From positions 171,736,445 to 171,800,444 of the forward strand of contig OY998176.1 in NCBI GenBank assembly GCA_963921935.1: 64,000 nucleotides of DNA, in the 5' to 3' direction. Made by a program: the position numbers and the translations under genes. This DNA is from Galeruca laticollis. Taxonomy: Eukaryota; Arthropoda; Insecta; Coleoptera; Chrysomelidae. The notes beneath the pieces are model-generated. The model was not told the DNA's origin, did no database searches, and saw only the letters and a program-made list of their open reading frames with translations. Positions 1 through 10,559 of this stretch are shown piece by piece. The stretch's first letter is position 1, and each line of letters opens with the position of its first letter.

Positions 1-1070
1 AAACTGATTTTTTAAATCTGTAACATGCCAATTACCTAAATCATTACCGGAAAGGTCTTTTAAATTATACACTAATTTCGAGATAACTCTGTTGACAATA
101 CAAGGTATGTACTTAGGAGCAAGTTTAGCTGCAAAATTACGAGATTTTGATGAAAGAACATAATTCTTTTTCCATAACCTGTCACCAACATGAAATTGCA
201 AATCTCTCTTTCGTAAATTATAATGTTTTGCATTTTTCTCATATGCATTTCTTAACTTTTTACGAACCTCAACAAAAAGTTTAGGAAGTGTTTGAACATC
301 ATTAATTAATTGTAACTTTTCACCAGTGTTAATAATGTTATTCGCGTTTTCAGAAATTGCACCGTAAAAATCTCCACTTAACGGAACGTTTCGAGCAAAA
401 TTTAGAAAAGCTGGGGAATAACCCGTAACGTCATGTTTCGCGGTTCTAATTGCTTGTGCAACCTTATGTAACGAAGTGTCCCACCAGTTATTGTGAGACG
501 AATTATCATGAATATAACACCTTAGAGCTGTAACAATTGTCTTATTTGTTCGTTCAGTGTGATTTGCTTGGGGATGATAACGAGCGTTATAAAAAATTTT
601 TTGCACTTTGTACTGTGACATTAGATTCTTAAAAAGAGAAGAAGTGAAAACAGTACCATTGTCAACAGAAAAGATTTGTGGAACACCAAAAAGAAGAAAA
701 ACTAGATTTTCTATAAACTTCACAATGCCCTTAGCAGTTGCGTGTGGTATTGGATGAACAAGACATAATTTTGTAAACCAATCGGTAATTACTAAAACAA
801 ATCTGTTACCAGATTTTGACTTTGGATATGGACCTATAAGATCAGCAGAAATCCATTGCCAAGGAAAATTAATATCTTTGTATTGACCCATAACACCAGC
901 TTTAGGTAAATTTTGGGTTTTACAAGAACTACAAACAGAACATTTATTAACGTAGCGAGATACAGAACTTCTGAGTTTTGGCCAATAATAAATTTCAGAG
1001 ATACGAGAAATGGTTTTAGATATGCCTAAATGAGCACTTAATTCATTGTCATGAAATAACCTTAATATGT
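1..1070 (-). CDS. gypsy integrase, partial, runs off the left edge
   Basis: The frame is open from a stop near 1073 to base 1, about 355 residues without a stop. It begins with an HHCC zinc-binding segment (H..H about 6 apart, then CSVC). The catalytic core follows, with all three acidic residues visible: D in ISADLIGPY, D in FSVDNGTVF and E in HTERTNK. A basic C-terminal region ends at the window edge. In gypsy elements integrase follows RNase H in one frame; here it is offset by one base from the upstream ORF, so a frameshift separates them near 1065. The core itself looks undamaged. The protein would insert the cDNA copy into the genome. Confidence 0.8.
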
Positions 1071-1905
1071 CAATTCAGTTGGCGTAGGAACAACAATTTT
1101 CCAATTAGATAAATTACTAGATATCGGATTCGACGAAAACATATGTTTATACAAAACATTATTGTCAACCTTAAATGTGGGATATAAATCGGGATTATTC
1201 GAAACTTTCTCAATCATAGAAGTATACCAAGCATCTGGTTTAAAGGTACTTACGTCAATAACAGAAATTTCAGATAGAGAACGAGATAAAGCATCACTGA
1301 CCACCATAGTGGTTCCTTTTCTGTGTTTGATCTCAAAATCAAACTGGGAGAGCCTAAGAGAAAGACGTGCTAAGCGACCTGGGGGATTCGAATGTTTAGA
1401 AAGATACTGCAAATAAGAATGTTCTGTCTCAAGAGTAAAATGAGTGCCTTCAACATAGCCTCGGAATTTTTCAACACCAAAAATAACTCCTAAAAGTTCT
1501 TTTTCTGTTGTACTATATTTTCTCTCAGTTTTATTCAAAGTACGACTTGCATAAGCAATAGGATGTTCCAAACCATCGCATTCCTGATACAGGATTGCAC
1601 CAAGACCAGTTTCGCTAGCGTCAGTTTGAATGATAAAAGGTTTAGAAAAATCAGGACTTGCAAGAATTGGACTAGAAGTAAGACATTTCTTAACTTCAGT
1701 GGAAGCATTTTCAGCTTGCGGAGTCCAAGAAATGGATTGGCCTTTCTTTCTGCCATGAAGAAGATCAGTGATTGGAGAACAAATAGTAGAAAAATCTTTA
1801 ATAAATCGACGATACCAACCAATAAGACCTATGAGACGTTTTATCTCAGTAGTATTCTTTGGAGCTGGATAATTCAAAATAGCAGAGACTTTGTCTCCGG
1901 CTATG
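1..1905 (-). mobile_element. Ty3/gypsy retrotransposon fragment (3' pol part)
   Basis: The minus strand reads RNase H and then integrase, the pol order of Ty3/gypsy elements. The element enters from the left edge, so its 3' LTR would lie outside the window. Its upstream side is truncated near 1905, inside the RT connection segment, where gypsy similarity stops. No LTR, gag or protease belonging to this copy is visible. It lies where later NHLRC2 introns would be expected, if that gene continues leftward. Confidence 0.85.
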
Positions 1906-1949
1906 CAAAAACTTCTTGTAAATGAAATAGATGAGATGTTAAATCTCAA
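1062..1949 (-). CDS. gypsy reverse transcriptase thumb/connection and RNase H, 5'-truncated
   Basis: After about 16 residues of unrelated sequence, the ORF reads the end of an RT (AILNYPAPKNTTEIKRLIG, then WYRRFI). The RNase H domain follows, with IIQTDASETGLGA (first Asp), a TTEKELLGV segment (Glu) and a terminal SDALSR. The usual TDH motif is TEH here, so a normally conserved Asp is Glu, which may impair the enzyme. The first methionine lies in non-gypsy sequence and is not a true start; RT palm and fingers are absent. The stop at 1062 is caused by a frameshift just before integrase. Confidence 0.8.
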   Translation of the reverse strand: MRFNISSISFTRSFCIAGDKVSAILNYPAPKNTTEIKRLIGLIGWYRRFIKDFSTICSPITDLLHGRKKGQSISWTPQAENASTEVKKCLTSSPILASPDFSKPFIIQTDASETGLGAILYQECDGLEHPIAYASRTLNKTERKYSTTEKELLGVIFGVEKFRGYVEGTHFTLETEHSYLQYLSKHSNPPGRLARLSLRLSQFDFEIKHRKGTTMVVSDALSRSLSEISVIDVSTFKPDAWYTSMIEKVSNNPDLYPTFKVDNNVLYKHMFSSNPISSNLSNWKIVVPTPTELTY

Positions 1950-2060
1950 AGTTATTCAGCACTTCAACTCCCCGTGGTTCTCCTCTTTGGCTTGTTCCCA
2001 AGAAATCCGGAGAATATCGTGTTTGTTTCGATGGTCGAAAATTGAACAAGCCTAAGGACC
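1945..2060 (+). pseudogene. reverse transcriptase N-terminal fragment, opposite strand
   Basis: Plus-strand translation gives PRGSPLWLVPKKSG followed by YRVCFDGRKLN, the conserved fingers motif of Ty3/gypsy-type RT (compare S-P-W-G-S-P..LV.KK.G..R.C.DYR.LN). It stays open to a stop near 2130, but the tail after LN is not recognisable RT. It lies head-to-head against the truncated minus-strand gypsy, so the two RT pieces are inverted relative to each other. No start, LTR or remaining domains are attached. Confidence 0.55.
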
Positions 2061-2129
2061 GTCTGCAGGATCCACGCATCGGACCACATCGTCCAGTCCT
2101 TGAAGTACAGGCTGCAGAGCTGTAGGAAA

Positions 2130-3590
2130 AGAAATAAAAAAACAGGAGAAACAGTAAAAAAATTGAAAATTGAAAAGGAGGAATAAAATGAACAGGTAGG
2201 AGCTATATTCCAATACATACAAAAATTGAATTTAATTTTCAAAATAAAACCACAGAAAACTGTTCATTCTTATCCGTCCTGTTCCCAAAATAATCAGAAA
2301 AAGCAAATTTAAATCGGTGGAAAATAACCATATAAAGAATCTGTTATAAATTCGCTTCATAAAATAACTTAGGGCGCCACCAGATTTTTTTTTAAAGAAA
2401 GATAATACCGGCGAAGAAAAAAAGGAAAACGCCACAACAAAAACATTATTTTTTTTTAAAACGAAATAATTTAACTAAATAGAAAAATCGAAATAGAATC
2501 ATTTGTAAGCACACAATTACAATTTGAAAATATATAGATAACTTACCAGCGAAGAAAATTAAAAATCCAACACAAAATTATATTTAACAGGGAATGCTGA
2601 TTAACTTTTCAGCGAAGAAATGAATAAAATAGACCGAGTTCCTTGAATCGTAGTTTTAAATAGATATTTAATGATAGTAAAAAGCTATCAGCAATACGTT
2701 CCTAATATTCGAAATAAAAGGATTTGGAATTAGAGGTGGGAGTAGCCGACGAATAAGTAACGCTCCAAAATAATTGATGAAAATAGTAACATGTCTCAGC
2801 GACATGTTACAAAATAATCAGTTGAAATATAATCCTTTAGTTCAGTCAATCTTCGTTATTTCTTTTGGATTTGCTTAGACTTTGATAATTCTTGCAAATA
2901 GTAGTCGCATTATCATCAGAGATTTGTAATAAACCTTTGCTCAATGTTTCTAATTTGAATTGACCAGGACCTTTCCTATCAGTCAACACAGCTTGAAATA
3001 TAGCCACAGTATCTGCAAAGCCCAAAATTATTTCTGAAATTTCAGATATTTTGGCATTACTTATTGCTCATAAAAGTTTAGGAATATCAAATCAGTGCAT
3101 TTCAAATTTTTAACTAGTATTCTAGAGTAACTATACTATTTTCATCAGGAATTTTACAATTCGTTGTCGGATTTATTTATTCTTTCACTATGTGTTTTAA
3201 ACAAACTTACTATACTCCCGACGTCAGTTTTAATTATTTCTTTAAAGTTTCCAATGTAAACATAATCTCAAAAAATCCTCATAAAATTAAAATATTTTAC
3301 AAATGATAACTCTGAACATGTGTTTCCAGCAGAGTGCGAAAGGTATGTTATTATTGGTATATGATTGAATGTTGCCAGATCTGAAAAACGGCGCAATGAA
3401 ATTATTTTTGCGCTAGGAGAAGTAATGAATGGATCTTGGGAACAGCCTTGAGCGAATATATTGAACACAAAAAGTCTGTGGCTGAAAAAAATGAATTAAG
3501 TACTTAAGTGTACGTTTTGTAAGATTATAAATGTTCAAGTAATCTGCGAAAATTGCACCTGGATTTTGAATGGAAAAATCTCAACTCCCC
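2130..3590. other. AT-rich stretch without a clear gene
   Basis: There are homopolymer A/T tracts and no convincing long ORF. A minus-strand open segment at about 2860-3063 (reading FADTVAIFQAVLTDRKG) is faintly like an NHL-repeat strand and could be a remnant of NHLRC2-type sequence, but the match is too weak to call. Nothing else is recognisable. Confidence 0.4.
3268..3468 (-). pseudogene. possible decayed NHLRC2-like exon
   Basis: The minus-strand frame contains SQDPFITSP and, further on, TYLSHSAGNT. These resemble, in order, two positions of NHLRC2 downstream of exon 3 (a Q-P-I-S-S-P segment and a T-C-L-x-F-A-G-S segment). The residues between are not convincing, and the expected W after SSP is missing. 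It lies on the strand and on the side where exon 4 would be. It may be a dead duplicate or chance similarity, and no flanking splice sites were confirmed. Confidence 0.25.
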
Positions 3591-3599
3591 TCTCGACTA

Positions 3600-3660
3600 T
3601 CCTTACCTGGTATGTCAGTGCAATTCTAGTTTTGAAATAAATTTTTATGATAGCACAAAC
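3600..3660 (-). repeat. degenerate second copy of the NHLRC2 exon 3 end with donor site
   Basis: About 55 bases match the last codons of exon 3 (the block around TTTCAAAACTAGAA) and end in a splice-donor-like CAG|GTAAGG, just as exon 3 ends in CAG|GTAAGC at 3918-3926. The copy is not in a sensible frame. It suggests a small local duplication. Confidence 0.5.
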
Positions 3661-3699
3661 AAATGAAAACCGAAACGGAATTGTCTAAATGATCTAAAA

Positions 3700-3905
3700 A
3701 ACTGTTGAAAAGGCTGGAAGAGACCATATCACACAAGATAAGAAGATTAAACTGCTCTCCACCCAACGTTTTAGCTTATAGAATAACACGATTATTAAAA
3801 AAATAAACATAATTTTCGTTGACAATATAAATTATTCAATCTATGGAGAAAATCTTCAATTCAAGTGTAAATGTGCTTGAGAAAATAAATATACCTACAC
3901 CACAT
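3700..3905. repeat. dispersed repeat, copy 1 (second copy at 18655-18850)
   Basis: The segment shares a block starting GAAAAGGCTGGAAGA and ending AATATACCTACACCACA with 18655-18850 in the same orientation, with many substitutions. No ORF or terminal repeat is visible. It directly abuts the 3' side of NHLRC2 exon 3. It is probably a decayed non-autonomous element or a duplicated intron piece. Confidence 0.55.
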
Positions 3906-3923
3906 TATTTCGATTATGCTTAC

Positions 3924-4542
3924 CTGCTACTGTCACTACAGTTCTAGTTTTGAAATCAACTTTTCTAATAGCATGATTCTCAGTATCAGCAACAAAAAGA
4001 ACGTCTTTGTTTTGAAATGTTAAGCCTTGTGGATTGTTGAACTCGGCATCTTCAAAATTACCATCTTTGAAACCTAATTTCTTTCCACCAATTTGTTCCA
4101 TAATAGTCCCATCCTCTTTTAGTACCAGTATCCTATTATTACCACTATCAGATATGGCAAGTATCTCATGATTATTTTCGTCCAAAATATTGGTAATTTT
4201 GCCAGGAAACAATAGAGGTCCCTTCATATCTGGTAATAAATGGTAAGCAGATTTAATTGGTAGCTTATGTTTAGATATCATGTCTTTTTCTTTATAAAAT
4301 TTCAAAGCATTCTTGATATATATTATGAGATTTTCTTTATGTCCTTCCCCAGTAAGCATAACAATGGGATTTGCTGAAGGGCCTAATATCAATAAAGTAG
4401 GCCAGCATTGTACATCACAGTTTTTCCACATTTCAGAGTTGGCATCATTGACTACAGGATGAGATATATTGTACCGTTGGACAGCAGCTAAGATGTTGGA
4501 GGATATTTTTTCATTTTCAAATTTAGCACTGTGAACACCAAC
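3924..4542 (-). CDS. NHLRC2: NHLRC2 homologue, exon 3 (thioredoxin-like end plus first NHL repeats)
   Basis: The exon starts after an acceptor (TTTTTTAG at 4543-4550) and ends at donor GTAAGC (3918-3923). It encodes 206 codons plus one base. It begins VGVHSAKFENEKI, completing the thioredoxin-like domain, then CWPTLLILGPSANP, then NHL-repeat strands with AISDSGNNRILVL and LFVADTENHAIRKVD. Its reading phase joins exon 2 exactly at DGLVV|VGVHS. NHLRC2 is a cytosolic thioredoxin/NHL beta-propeller protein, conserved in animals and required for viability in vertebrates; its precise activity is not settled. The remaining propeller exons are not found in the window. The frame is fully open and looks functional. 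Confidence 0.92.
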
Positions 4543-5129
4543 CTAAAAAATTTTTCAATTAAAATTGTGCTTTATATAAGAAAGTCAAATGTTTTTTTGA
4601 AAAAAAAAACAGATTTTTCATAATTGTAATTGTGCGGTATTTCGAAATTTATGAAACAAAATCAAATCTTTGCATAGTTTCATGTAGCTTTTGATTTGAA
4701 AAATGAACAGAAAAATGGTTGGGTGTATCAAATAAAATAATATGATGTAGAATGTGTTTTTACTTCTTACTTAGCTGTCACAGAATTTAGTTGGACTATA
4801 GAATAATCGGCTTAGTTAATAAAAATGAATCACCAGTTACAATTCCAAAATGGCAAACAAAATATGTAATGCCGCAATTTTTTACGCTAACAATGAAGAG
4901 AAGATATGTTGAATCGTTTTTTTATGTATTATCAAATTTATACTGTTGATATTAGGTATATTATTAAGATGATGTTTAACTGAGTACAATTCTACATCTT
5001 ATTTCTTTCCTTTTTCTGCCGTTTTTAATATATTTTTTTATCTATTTCCATGTTTGATTTACCACTTTTTTCTTTATTAAGGAATTTCCAATATAATACA
5101 CGCATTTTTTGATGTTTTATCTATGCATA
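4543..5129. other. start of NHLRC2 intron 2, no gene seen
   Basis: This is AT-rich intron sequence. I see no ORF, repeat boundary or RNA gene. Intron 2 as a whole runs 4543-30227 and contains the elements listed below. Confidence 0.5.
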
Positions 5130-5400
5130 TTGTTTTTAATTAACTTGCATCCCATTTTCTGTTTCATATTTGCGCAAGCCTGGGTTTATTGTTTTAGCCT
5201 TTACTAAGCAATGTCCTTTGTTTGCCTGCATGCTCTATGTCTATCCTTTCTCTGCTAATTCCCTTTGAGGCTAGGATGTGATCTATTTGGCTCTCGTTTT
5301 TTATAGTATTCAAACTTAGTTGATAAACATGTCTTGTTCATTATTTCTGTGATTTGGGCAAGACTGAGTCCATTGTCGTTAGTTTCCTGTCGCATAATTT
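5130..5400 (-). pseudogene. RTE-type non-LTR retrotransposon endonuclease fragment
   Basis: Minus-strand translation gives NDNGLSL and, about 30 residues later with a frame change, KNESQIDHILASKG. These match the conserved D-N-G and N-Q-I-D-H segments of the apurinic-type endonuclease of RTE-class LINEs. Stops follow, and no RT domain is attached. It is a short, dead LINE piece. Confidence 0.45.
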
Positions 5401-5659
5401 ATTTTTTATAATTCGCGTACAAAAGAGACTTCATCATAACATTATTTACAGTGTCACAATGAAGCTCTTCGAACACTGTTTTAGTAATTTTTAGTGTACA
5501 GTTGGTTATTGAATTTAGTTATATTTTTATTTGACTTTAACCTTGACATAAATTATAAATAAAATGGTCTAGCGTTGTTCTAGCTAGCAAATTATTATAT
5601 TAAATGTTCTTAAAGGTAAATTAGAATGATTTATATATTAAAAATATTAATGAATAAAG

Positions 5660-5830
5660 TGTTGATATGTAACGCTAAAAATCGACTACGTTTGTTTTTG
5701 TGTCATATGTCAATGAATACAGAATTACTTCCGTCTATTTTCCAACATGTAAGAAGTATAACGTAGAATAGTTAATACAGAATAAATAAAGTTTAAAGTA
5801 TATTTGAGCAATCCTTTACATAAACCATCA
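5660..5830 (+). repeat. copia 5' LTR
   Basis: It starts TGTTGATATG and ends AACCATCA, and contains AATAAATAAAG as a polyadenylation-type signal. It matches 9953-10123 except at four positions. Confidence 0.95.
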
Positions 5831-5845
5831 GGTTATGGGCCCAGA
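5831..5845 (+). promoter_or_regulatory. copia primer binding site
   Basis: GGTTATGGGCCCAGA directly follows the LTR. The GGTTATGGGCCC core is the form used by copia elements that prime from a half initiator-tRNA. Assignment rests on position and resemblance. Confidence 0.6.
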
Positions 5846-5927
5846 TCAAAATAGAATATAAAAAAGGGTACTCCAGTAGTAATATTTAAATAATATTGAT
5901 TACCGGCAAGTCAAAAAGGTTGAGGTT

Positions 5928-7103
5928 ATGATGTCGAAGATAAAAGCATTTCAAATTGAGCCCCTAAACAATAATAATTACTATAATTGGAAATTCAGAA
6001 TTGAAAGGATATTAGATGATAACATAGTGCTGGAAGTAGTACTCGAGGAGGTAGTTACAACGGACTTAGAAGATGGGGAAAGAGAAGATCTACTTAAAAA
6101 GGATGCCAAGGCGAAGTCAATTATAGTACAATGTATAAAGGATTCTCAGTTGGAAAATCTAAGAGAGAAAAATACAGCCCATAAAATGTGGAAATGCCTA
6201 GAAGATATATATCAAAAGAAAGGGATACAAGGTCAATCATTTTTAAAGAAAAGGTTAATGTCTATAAGAATGAAAGATAGTGAACCATTTGAAACGTTTA
6301 TAAACGAATTCGAAGAAGTGATAAGACAGATGAAATCAAGTGGGATGAATATAGAAGAAAATTACATCATTTGTAGTCTCTTGTTAGCACTGTCTTACAG
6401 TACAGTTGTAACAGTCATAGAAAATGTAACGGAAGTATTAACATATGAACAAGTAAAAGCAAGGTTGAAAGTGGAAGAAGAAAATAGGAAACCAGAGAAT
6501 AATAGGTTTGAGTCAGTCAGAAATATAGGTCAAACTGCATTTTTGTGTAACAGTAAACAAAATTGTTATCGATGTGGCAAGCCAGGCCATTTTAAAAGGG
6601 AATGTAGGTCAAGAAATTACAATGACAACTACCAAATAGGAAGATCAAATCCACCAGCTTTTACATACAGAGGAAGAGAGAATTATAGAGGCATGCACAC
6701 ACAAAGAAGCAATCAAGATCAAAAGAGTGGAAGTGCAATGTTAAATGAGCAAAATCAAAATAGTGATAGTGTAAATGAATACGGTGGAATAAGTTTTGTA
6801 GATGAAACAGGGAAGAAAGAAGATGAACCTTTAATAGACAAAGAAATAAACTTTTTTATTGACAGCAGTTGTACTGACCATTTGGTGAGTAATAATAATT
6901 GTTTCAATAATTTAAACATGTTAAAAATTCCTATTAAAATTGCAATAGCTCAAAAGGATACTTATCTAGAAGCAGTAGGTATAGGAGATATTGATGTGTA
7001 CAGCAATGTAAATAATTCAAAAATTAAGTGTACAATTGAGAATGTATTATGTCCCGAACCTAAGAAAAAACCTATTTTCTATAAAGAGGTTAGAAGAAAG
7101 TAA
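5928..7103 (+). CDS. copia Gag and start of protease
   Basis: This is a 391-residue ORF. The N-terminal half is a UBN2/Retrotran_gag-type capsid domain (NYYNWKFRIERIL near the start, then SFLKKRLMSIRMKD). One zinc knuckle CYRCGKPGHFKREC is present at about residue 213. The protease begins near residue 310 with FFIDSSCTDHLVS; copia proteases normally read D-S-G, so a Gly to Ser change sits at the active site. A frameshift near 7060-7100 ends the ORF before the GAG-pre-integrase domain. Met at 5928 follows the primer site by about 80 bases and is plausible; a second Met is adjacent. Confidence 0.85.
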   Translation: MMSKIKAFQIEPLNNNNYYNWKFRIERILDDNIVLEVVLEEVVTTDLEDGEREDLLKKDAKAKSIIVQCIKDSQLENLREKNTAHKMWKCLEDIYQKKGIQGQSFLKKRLMSIRMKDSEPFETFINEFEEVIRQMKSSGMNIEENYIICSLLLALSYSTVVTVIENVTEVLTYEQVKARLKVEEENRKPENNRFESVRNIGQTAFLCNSKQNCYRCGKPGHFKRECRSRNYNDNYQIGRSNPPAFTYRGRENYRGMHTQRSNQDQKSGSAMLNEQNQNSDSVNEYGGISFVDETGKKEDEPLIDKEINFFIDSSCTDHLVSNNNCFNNLNMLKIPIKIAIAQKDTYLEAVGIGDIDVYSNVNNSKIKCTIENVLCPEPKKKPIFYKEVRRK

Positions 7104-7989
7104 TTTTTGAAAAGGGACTTGTTAAACTTTATAAAATTAATCAGGGTTTAGTAGGTATAGGTGAACTTAATAACTTATATGAAATAAAATTTGAAATCAT
7201 AAAAAAGGAAAGTTATACAGTAAATACTAATGAAAATGAACTTATGAATTGGCACAGAAGATTTGCTCATTTAAATTTTGAAAGTTTAAAAGTTTTGTTA
7301 AAACATGATATTGTTATAGGAAAGGATAAAAATCTAGATGTATCCGAACCAAATTTTTGTGAACTTTGTGTTGTAGGAAAAATGTCAAAGCTGCCTTTTA
7401 ACAACATAAGAAATAAAAGTAAGAAATTTTTTGAAATTGTACATACGGATGTATGTGGACCGATAAGTCCTTTTACATACGATGGTCATAAATATTTCGT
7501 TACATTTATTGAAGAATTCTCAAATTTTACAATAACACATTTACTTAAAAGTGAAAGTGAAGTCTTTGAAAAGTTGAAAGAGTATTAAAAATGGCATATT
7601 CAAAATTTAATTGTAAACTATGTAAATTAAGATGTGACAATGGAGGGGAATACGTTTCCTTTGAATTTAAAAAGTTTTGTCAATATGAAGGGATTATATT
7701 GGATTATGCACCTCCTTATACCCATGAGTTGAATGGGAAGGCTGAGCGAATGAATCATAGTTTAGTTGAGCTCAGTAGATCTATAATCAATTATGCTAAA
7801 ATGCCTAAAAGTTTTTGGGGAGAAGCAATAAGAGTTTCAACATATGCAATTAACAGAAGTCCAACTAGAAGTTTAACTGAAAAGATCACACCAGCTGAAA
7901 TATGGTATGGGAGAAAACCAAATGTTTCGAACCTAAAAATATTTGGTTCAATGGCTTATAGCTATGTACATAGTCAATTCAGAAACTAA
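7104..7989 (+). pseudogene. copia integrase, interrupted
   Basis: The GAG-pre-integrase zinc motif is at 7244 onward (NWHRRFAHLNF, then CELC). The core shows D in VHTDVCGPI, D in RCDNGGEYVS and E in HELNGKAERMN, so all three catalytic acids are present. A stop near 7586 splits the core, and another at 7987 precedes the C-terminal GKKR-type region. The product cannot be made as a single protein. Confidence 0.8.
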
Positions 7990-8046
7990 TTTCATTCAAA
8001 AGCTGAAAAATGTGTTTTTATAGGATACACTGATACTGGTTATAGA

Positions 8047-9825
8047 TTGTCAAGTATAGAAAGAAACAAAGTCATAATTTCAAGGAATGTAAAGTTTGAT
8101 GAAAACAATTTTCATTTTAAAACAGAAACGTTACACGTTCAGGTTGATCAAAGTATAAATGAAGAAAATGATACAAATATTGGGGATGAAAATTTAGAAA
8201 ATGAGGTAATCTTAAGAAATGAGGAAATCGTAGAAAATGAAAATATAGAGAGTAGAAGTAGTAATAGGGAAAAACGTACACCAGCTTGGCATACAGATTA
8301 TGAAATGTATATGGCCTTTAATGCCATAAATTATGTAGAAAATATACCGGAAAGATATGAGGATTTAAAAGACAGGAATGATAAGGAAAATTGGTATGAA
8401 GCAATGGATAGAGAAATAACTTCTATAAATAAAAACAATTAGTTCAGAAACCTAAGAACAAGAACATTATTGATTACACGTTGGGTGTATGCTTATAAAC
8501 CACTTGAGGAGTTGGAAGAAAATAAGTACAAGGCAAGATTAGTTGCTCGGGGATTTGCCCAAGAATTTAACAGTGATTTTGATATGTTGTATTCACCAGT
8601 TGCTCGAATGAGTACTATACGATTATTTTTGATAGTAGGAAATCAACTTGGTTTCTACTTTCAACAACTTGATGTTAAATCAGCTTTTTTAAATGCCACA
8701 ATTAAGGAAGAGGTTTATGTTTATCCACCAAAAGGCTATTTAAATTCAGAAAAGGTGTATAGATTAAATAAAACTCTATATGGCCTGAAACAGTCATATA
8801 AGTACTGGAACCTTGAAATGAATGATTATTTATTATAGATTGGCTTTACAAGATCTGAAAATGATTATTGTTTGTACATTTATAATATAAAACAAAATAA
8901 CAAAGTCTACTTATTAATATATGTGGACGATATTATTATAGGGGGAAAAGATTTAGTCAATTAACAAAACTATTACAAAACTTACTACAAAATTTGAAAT
9001 GAAGGTAAAAGGCAGACTTGAGTATTTTCTAGGATTAGAGATTCATTATGATATGGAAGCTGGAATATAAAAATTATCACAAGAAACATTTGCTAATAAT
9101 ATTTTAAAACGTTTTGAGATACAAAATTGTAAGGGATCTAATACACCAATAGAACCCAAATTAAAATTAAATTTTTGTAACAATAAAAATGAAACTAGTA
9201 AAAAACCGTTTAGAGAAGTAATTGGTAGCCTTATGTATTTAATGTTAGGTTGTAGACCGGATATATGTTTTGCACTTAACTATTTTAGTCGTTTTCAGGA
9301 TAAAGCTACAGATGAAACATTTGAACACTTGAAACGAATTTTGAGATACATTAAAAATACTATTAATACAGGTCTAGAATATAGGCGAATTAATAGTTTT
9401 GATGAAAATTTAATTTGTTTTGCTGATGCAGATTGGGGAGGAGATATAATTGATAGAAAATCAGTTTCGGTTCTTTGTTTAAAATATTGGGGAATATTAT
9501 TACATAGGTGACAAGGAAACAACAAACTGTTTCATTGTCAACCTCTGAAGCAGAGTTGGCTGCACTGACTGCATCAGTTTGTGAGGGACTCTGGTTCAAG
9601 AAATTATTAGTTGATTTTGATGTATAAATTAAAACTATAACCTTTTACGAGGACAACCAGGGCACTATTGCCATACTTAAAAATCCTGGAAATAACTGAA
9701 GGGTTAAACATGTAGACTTGAAATTCAATTTTATTCATGAACATATAAAAAATAAGAATATCGAGATATTGTATGTAGACACCAAATATCAGGAAGCTGA
9801 TATATTAACGAAATTAGTGTTTTAA
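8047..9825 (+). pseudogene. copia reverse transcriptase and RNase H, interrupted
   Basis: RT signatures appear in order: WVYAYKPLEE and KARLVARGFAQ (about 8480-8560), QQLDVKSAFLNA (8660-8700), LYGLKQS (8780) and YVDDIII (about 8920). RNase H follows with FADADWGGD (9420), STSEAELAALT (9540), EDNQGTIA (9645) and KHVDLKFNFIHE (9705). At least three stops and frameshifts (near 8440, 8838, 8960 and 9510) break the frame. Confidence 0.85.
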
Positions 9826-9952
9826 ATGAAACTCACGGTTTCTAGTTAATTCCACAATATAATAAAAATTATATTAACTAAAGGTTTACCGTATGTTAGT
9901 TTTAATAGAAATAAGATTGTTTGGGATTTAAGGTTTTTAGCGAGGGGGGGGG

Positions 9953-10123
9953 TGTTGACATGTAACGCTAAAAATCGACTACGTTTGTTTTTGTGTCATA
10001 TGTCAATGAATACAGAATTACTTCCGTCTATTTTCCAACATGTAAGAAGTATAATGTAGAATAGTTAATACAGAATAGATAAAGTTTAAAGTATATTTGA
10101 GTAATCCTTTACATAAACCATCA
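9953..10123 (+). repeat. copia 3' LTR
   Basis: This is the partner of 5660-5830. It is preceded by a polypurine run ending in about ten Gs (9942-9952) and followed by the target duplication TAAAG. Confidence 0.95.
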
Positions 10124-10128
10124 TAAAG

Positions 10129-10553
10129 TACGCTAACGTTTATTTATCAATGAGTAGTCAATTGTTTATTTTTATATTGTATAGGATACAAACATAACGA
10201 TCGATTTTTGGAATAAATTACCAGATACCTTTGTGTGTGAAGATGTATTACAGAAATAGTTCTGTTCATGATATAACATAAATAGAGCATATATGAAGAA
10301 GCTCTTTTTTAAACAAATAATCATCCCCTGTTTGCTTAAATGAAAGTTTGTTTACAATTTACACAATTATTCGGTTATAATATGTCAAAAGTCAGAAGTG
10401 CTGAAAAAACCGTCTGTGATCTGACTAATTAGGAATCTACAGAATTGCCAACTTAAATTTAAACCTCTCCTTCTAGTTTAAAAACAGGGATTTAATTTTA
10501 TTTAAAAAATTGAATAAATGCGAATTATAAAAAATATTGTGTAAAACTTGTGC
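10129..10553. other. intron sequence between copia and the foldback element
   Basis: AT-rich, with no ORF or repeat structure recognised. Confidence 0.4.
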
Positions 10554-10559
10554 CACAAG

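Larger units (their letters stand above)
5660..10123 (+). mobile_element. Ty1/copia LTR retrotransposon, full length, coding broken
   Basis: The element has two 171-bp LTRs (TG...CA ends) and a five-base target duplication TAAAG at 5655-5659 and 10124-10128. A primer binding site directly follows the 5' LTR, and a purine/G tract directly precedes the 3' LTR. Domain order is Gag, protease, integrase, RT, RNase H, as in copia. The LTRs differ at 4 of 171 positions by my alignment, all transitions, so insertion was fairly recent, yet several stops and frameshifts break pol. It lies antisense to NHLRC2 inside intron 2. Confidence 0.95.

Noticed and set aside
1964..2242. 92-codon minus-strand ORF
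   Set aside because: It is the reverse of the RT fragment and adjoining AT-rich sequence, without recognisable motifs.
2860..3063. NHL-repeat exon of NHLRC2
   Set aside because: Only a few scattered residues agree and no splice sites were confirmed; left as a remark in the AT-rich stretch.
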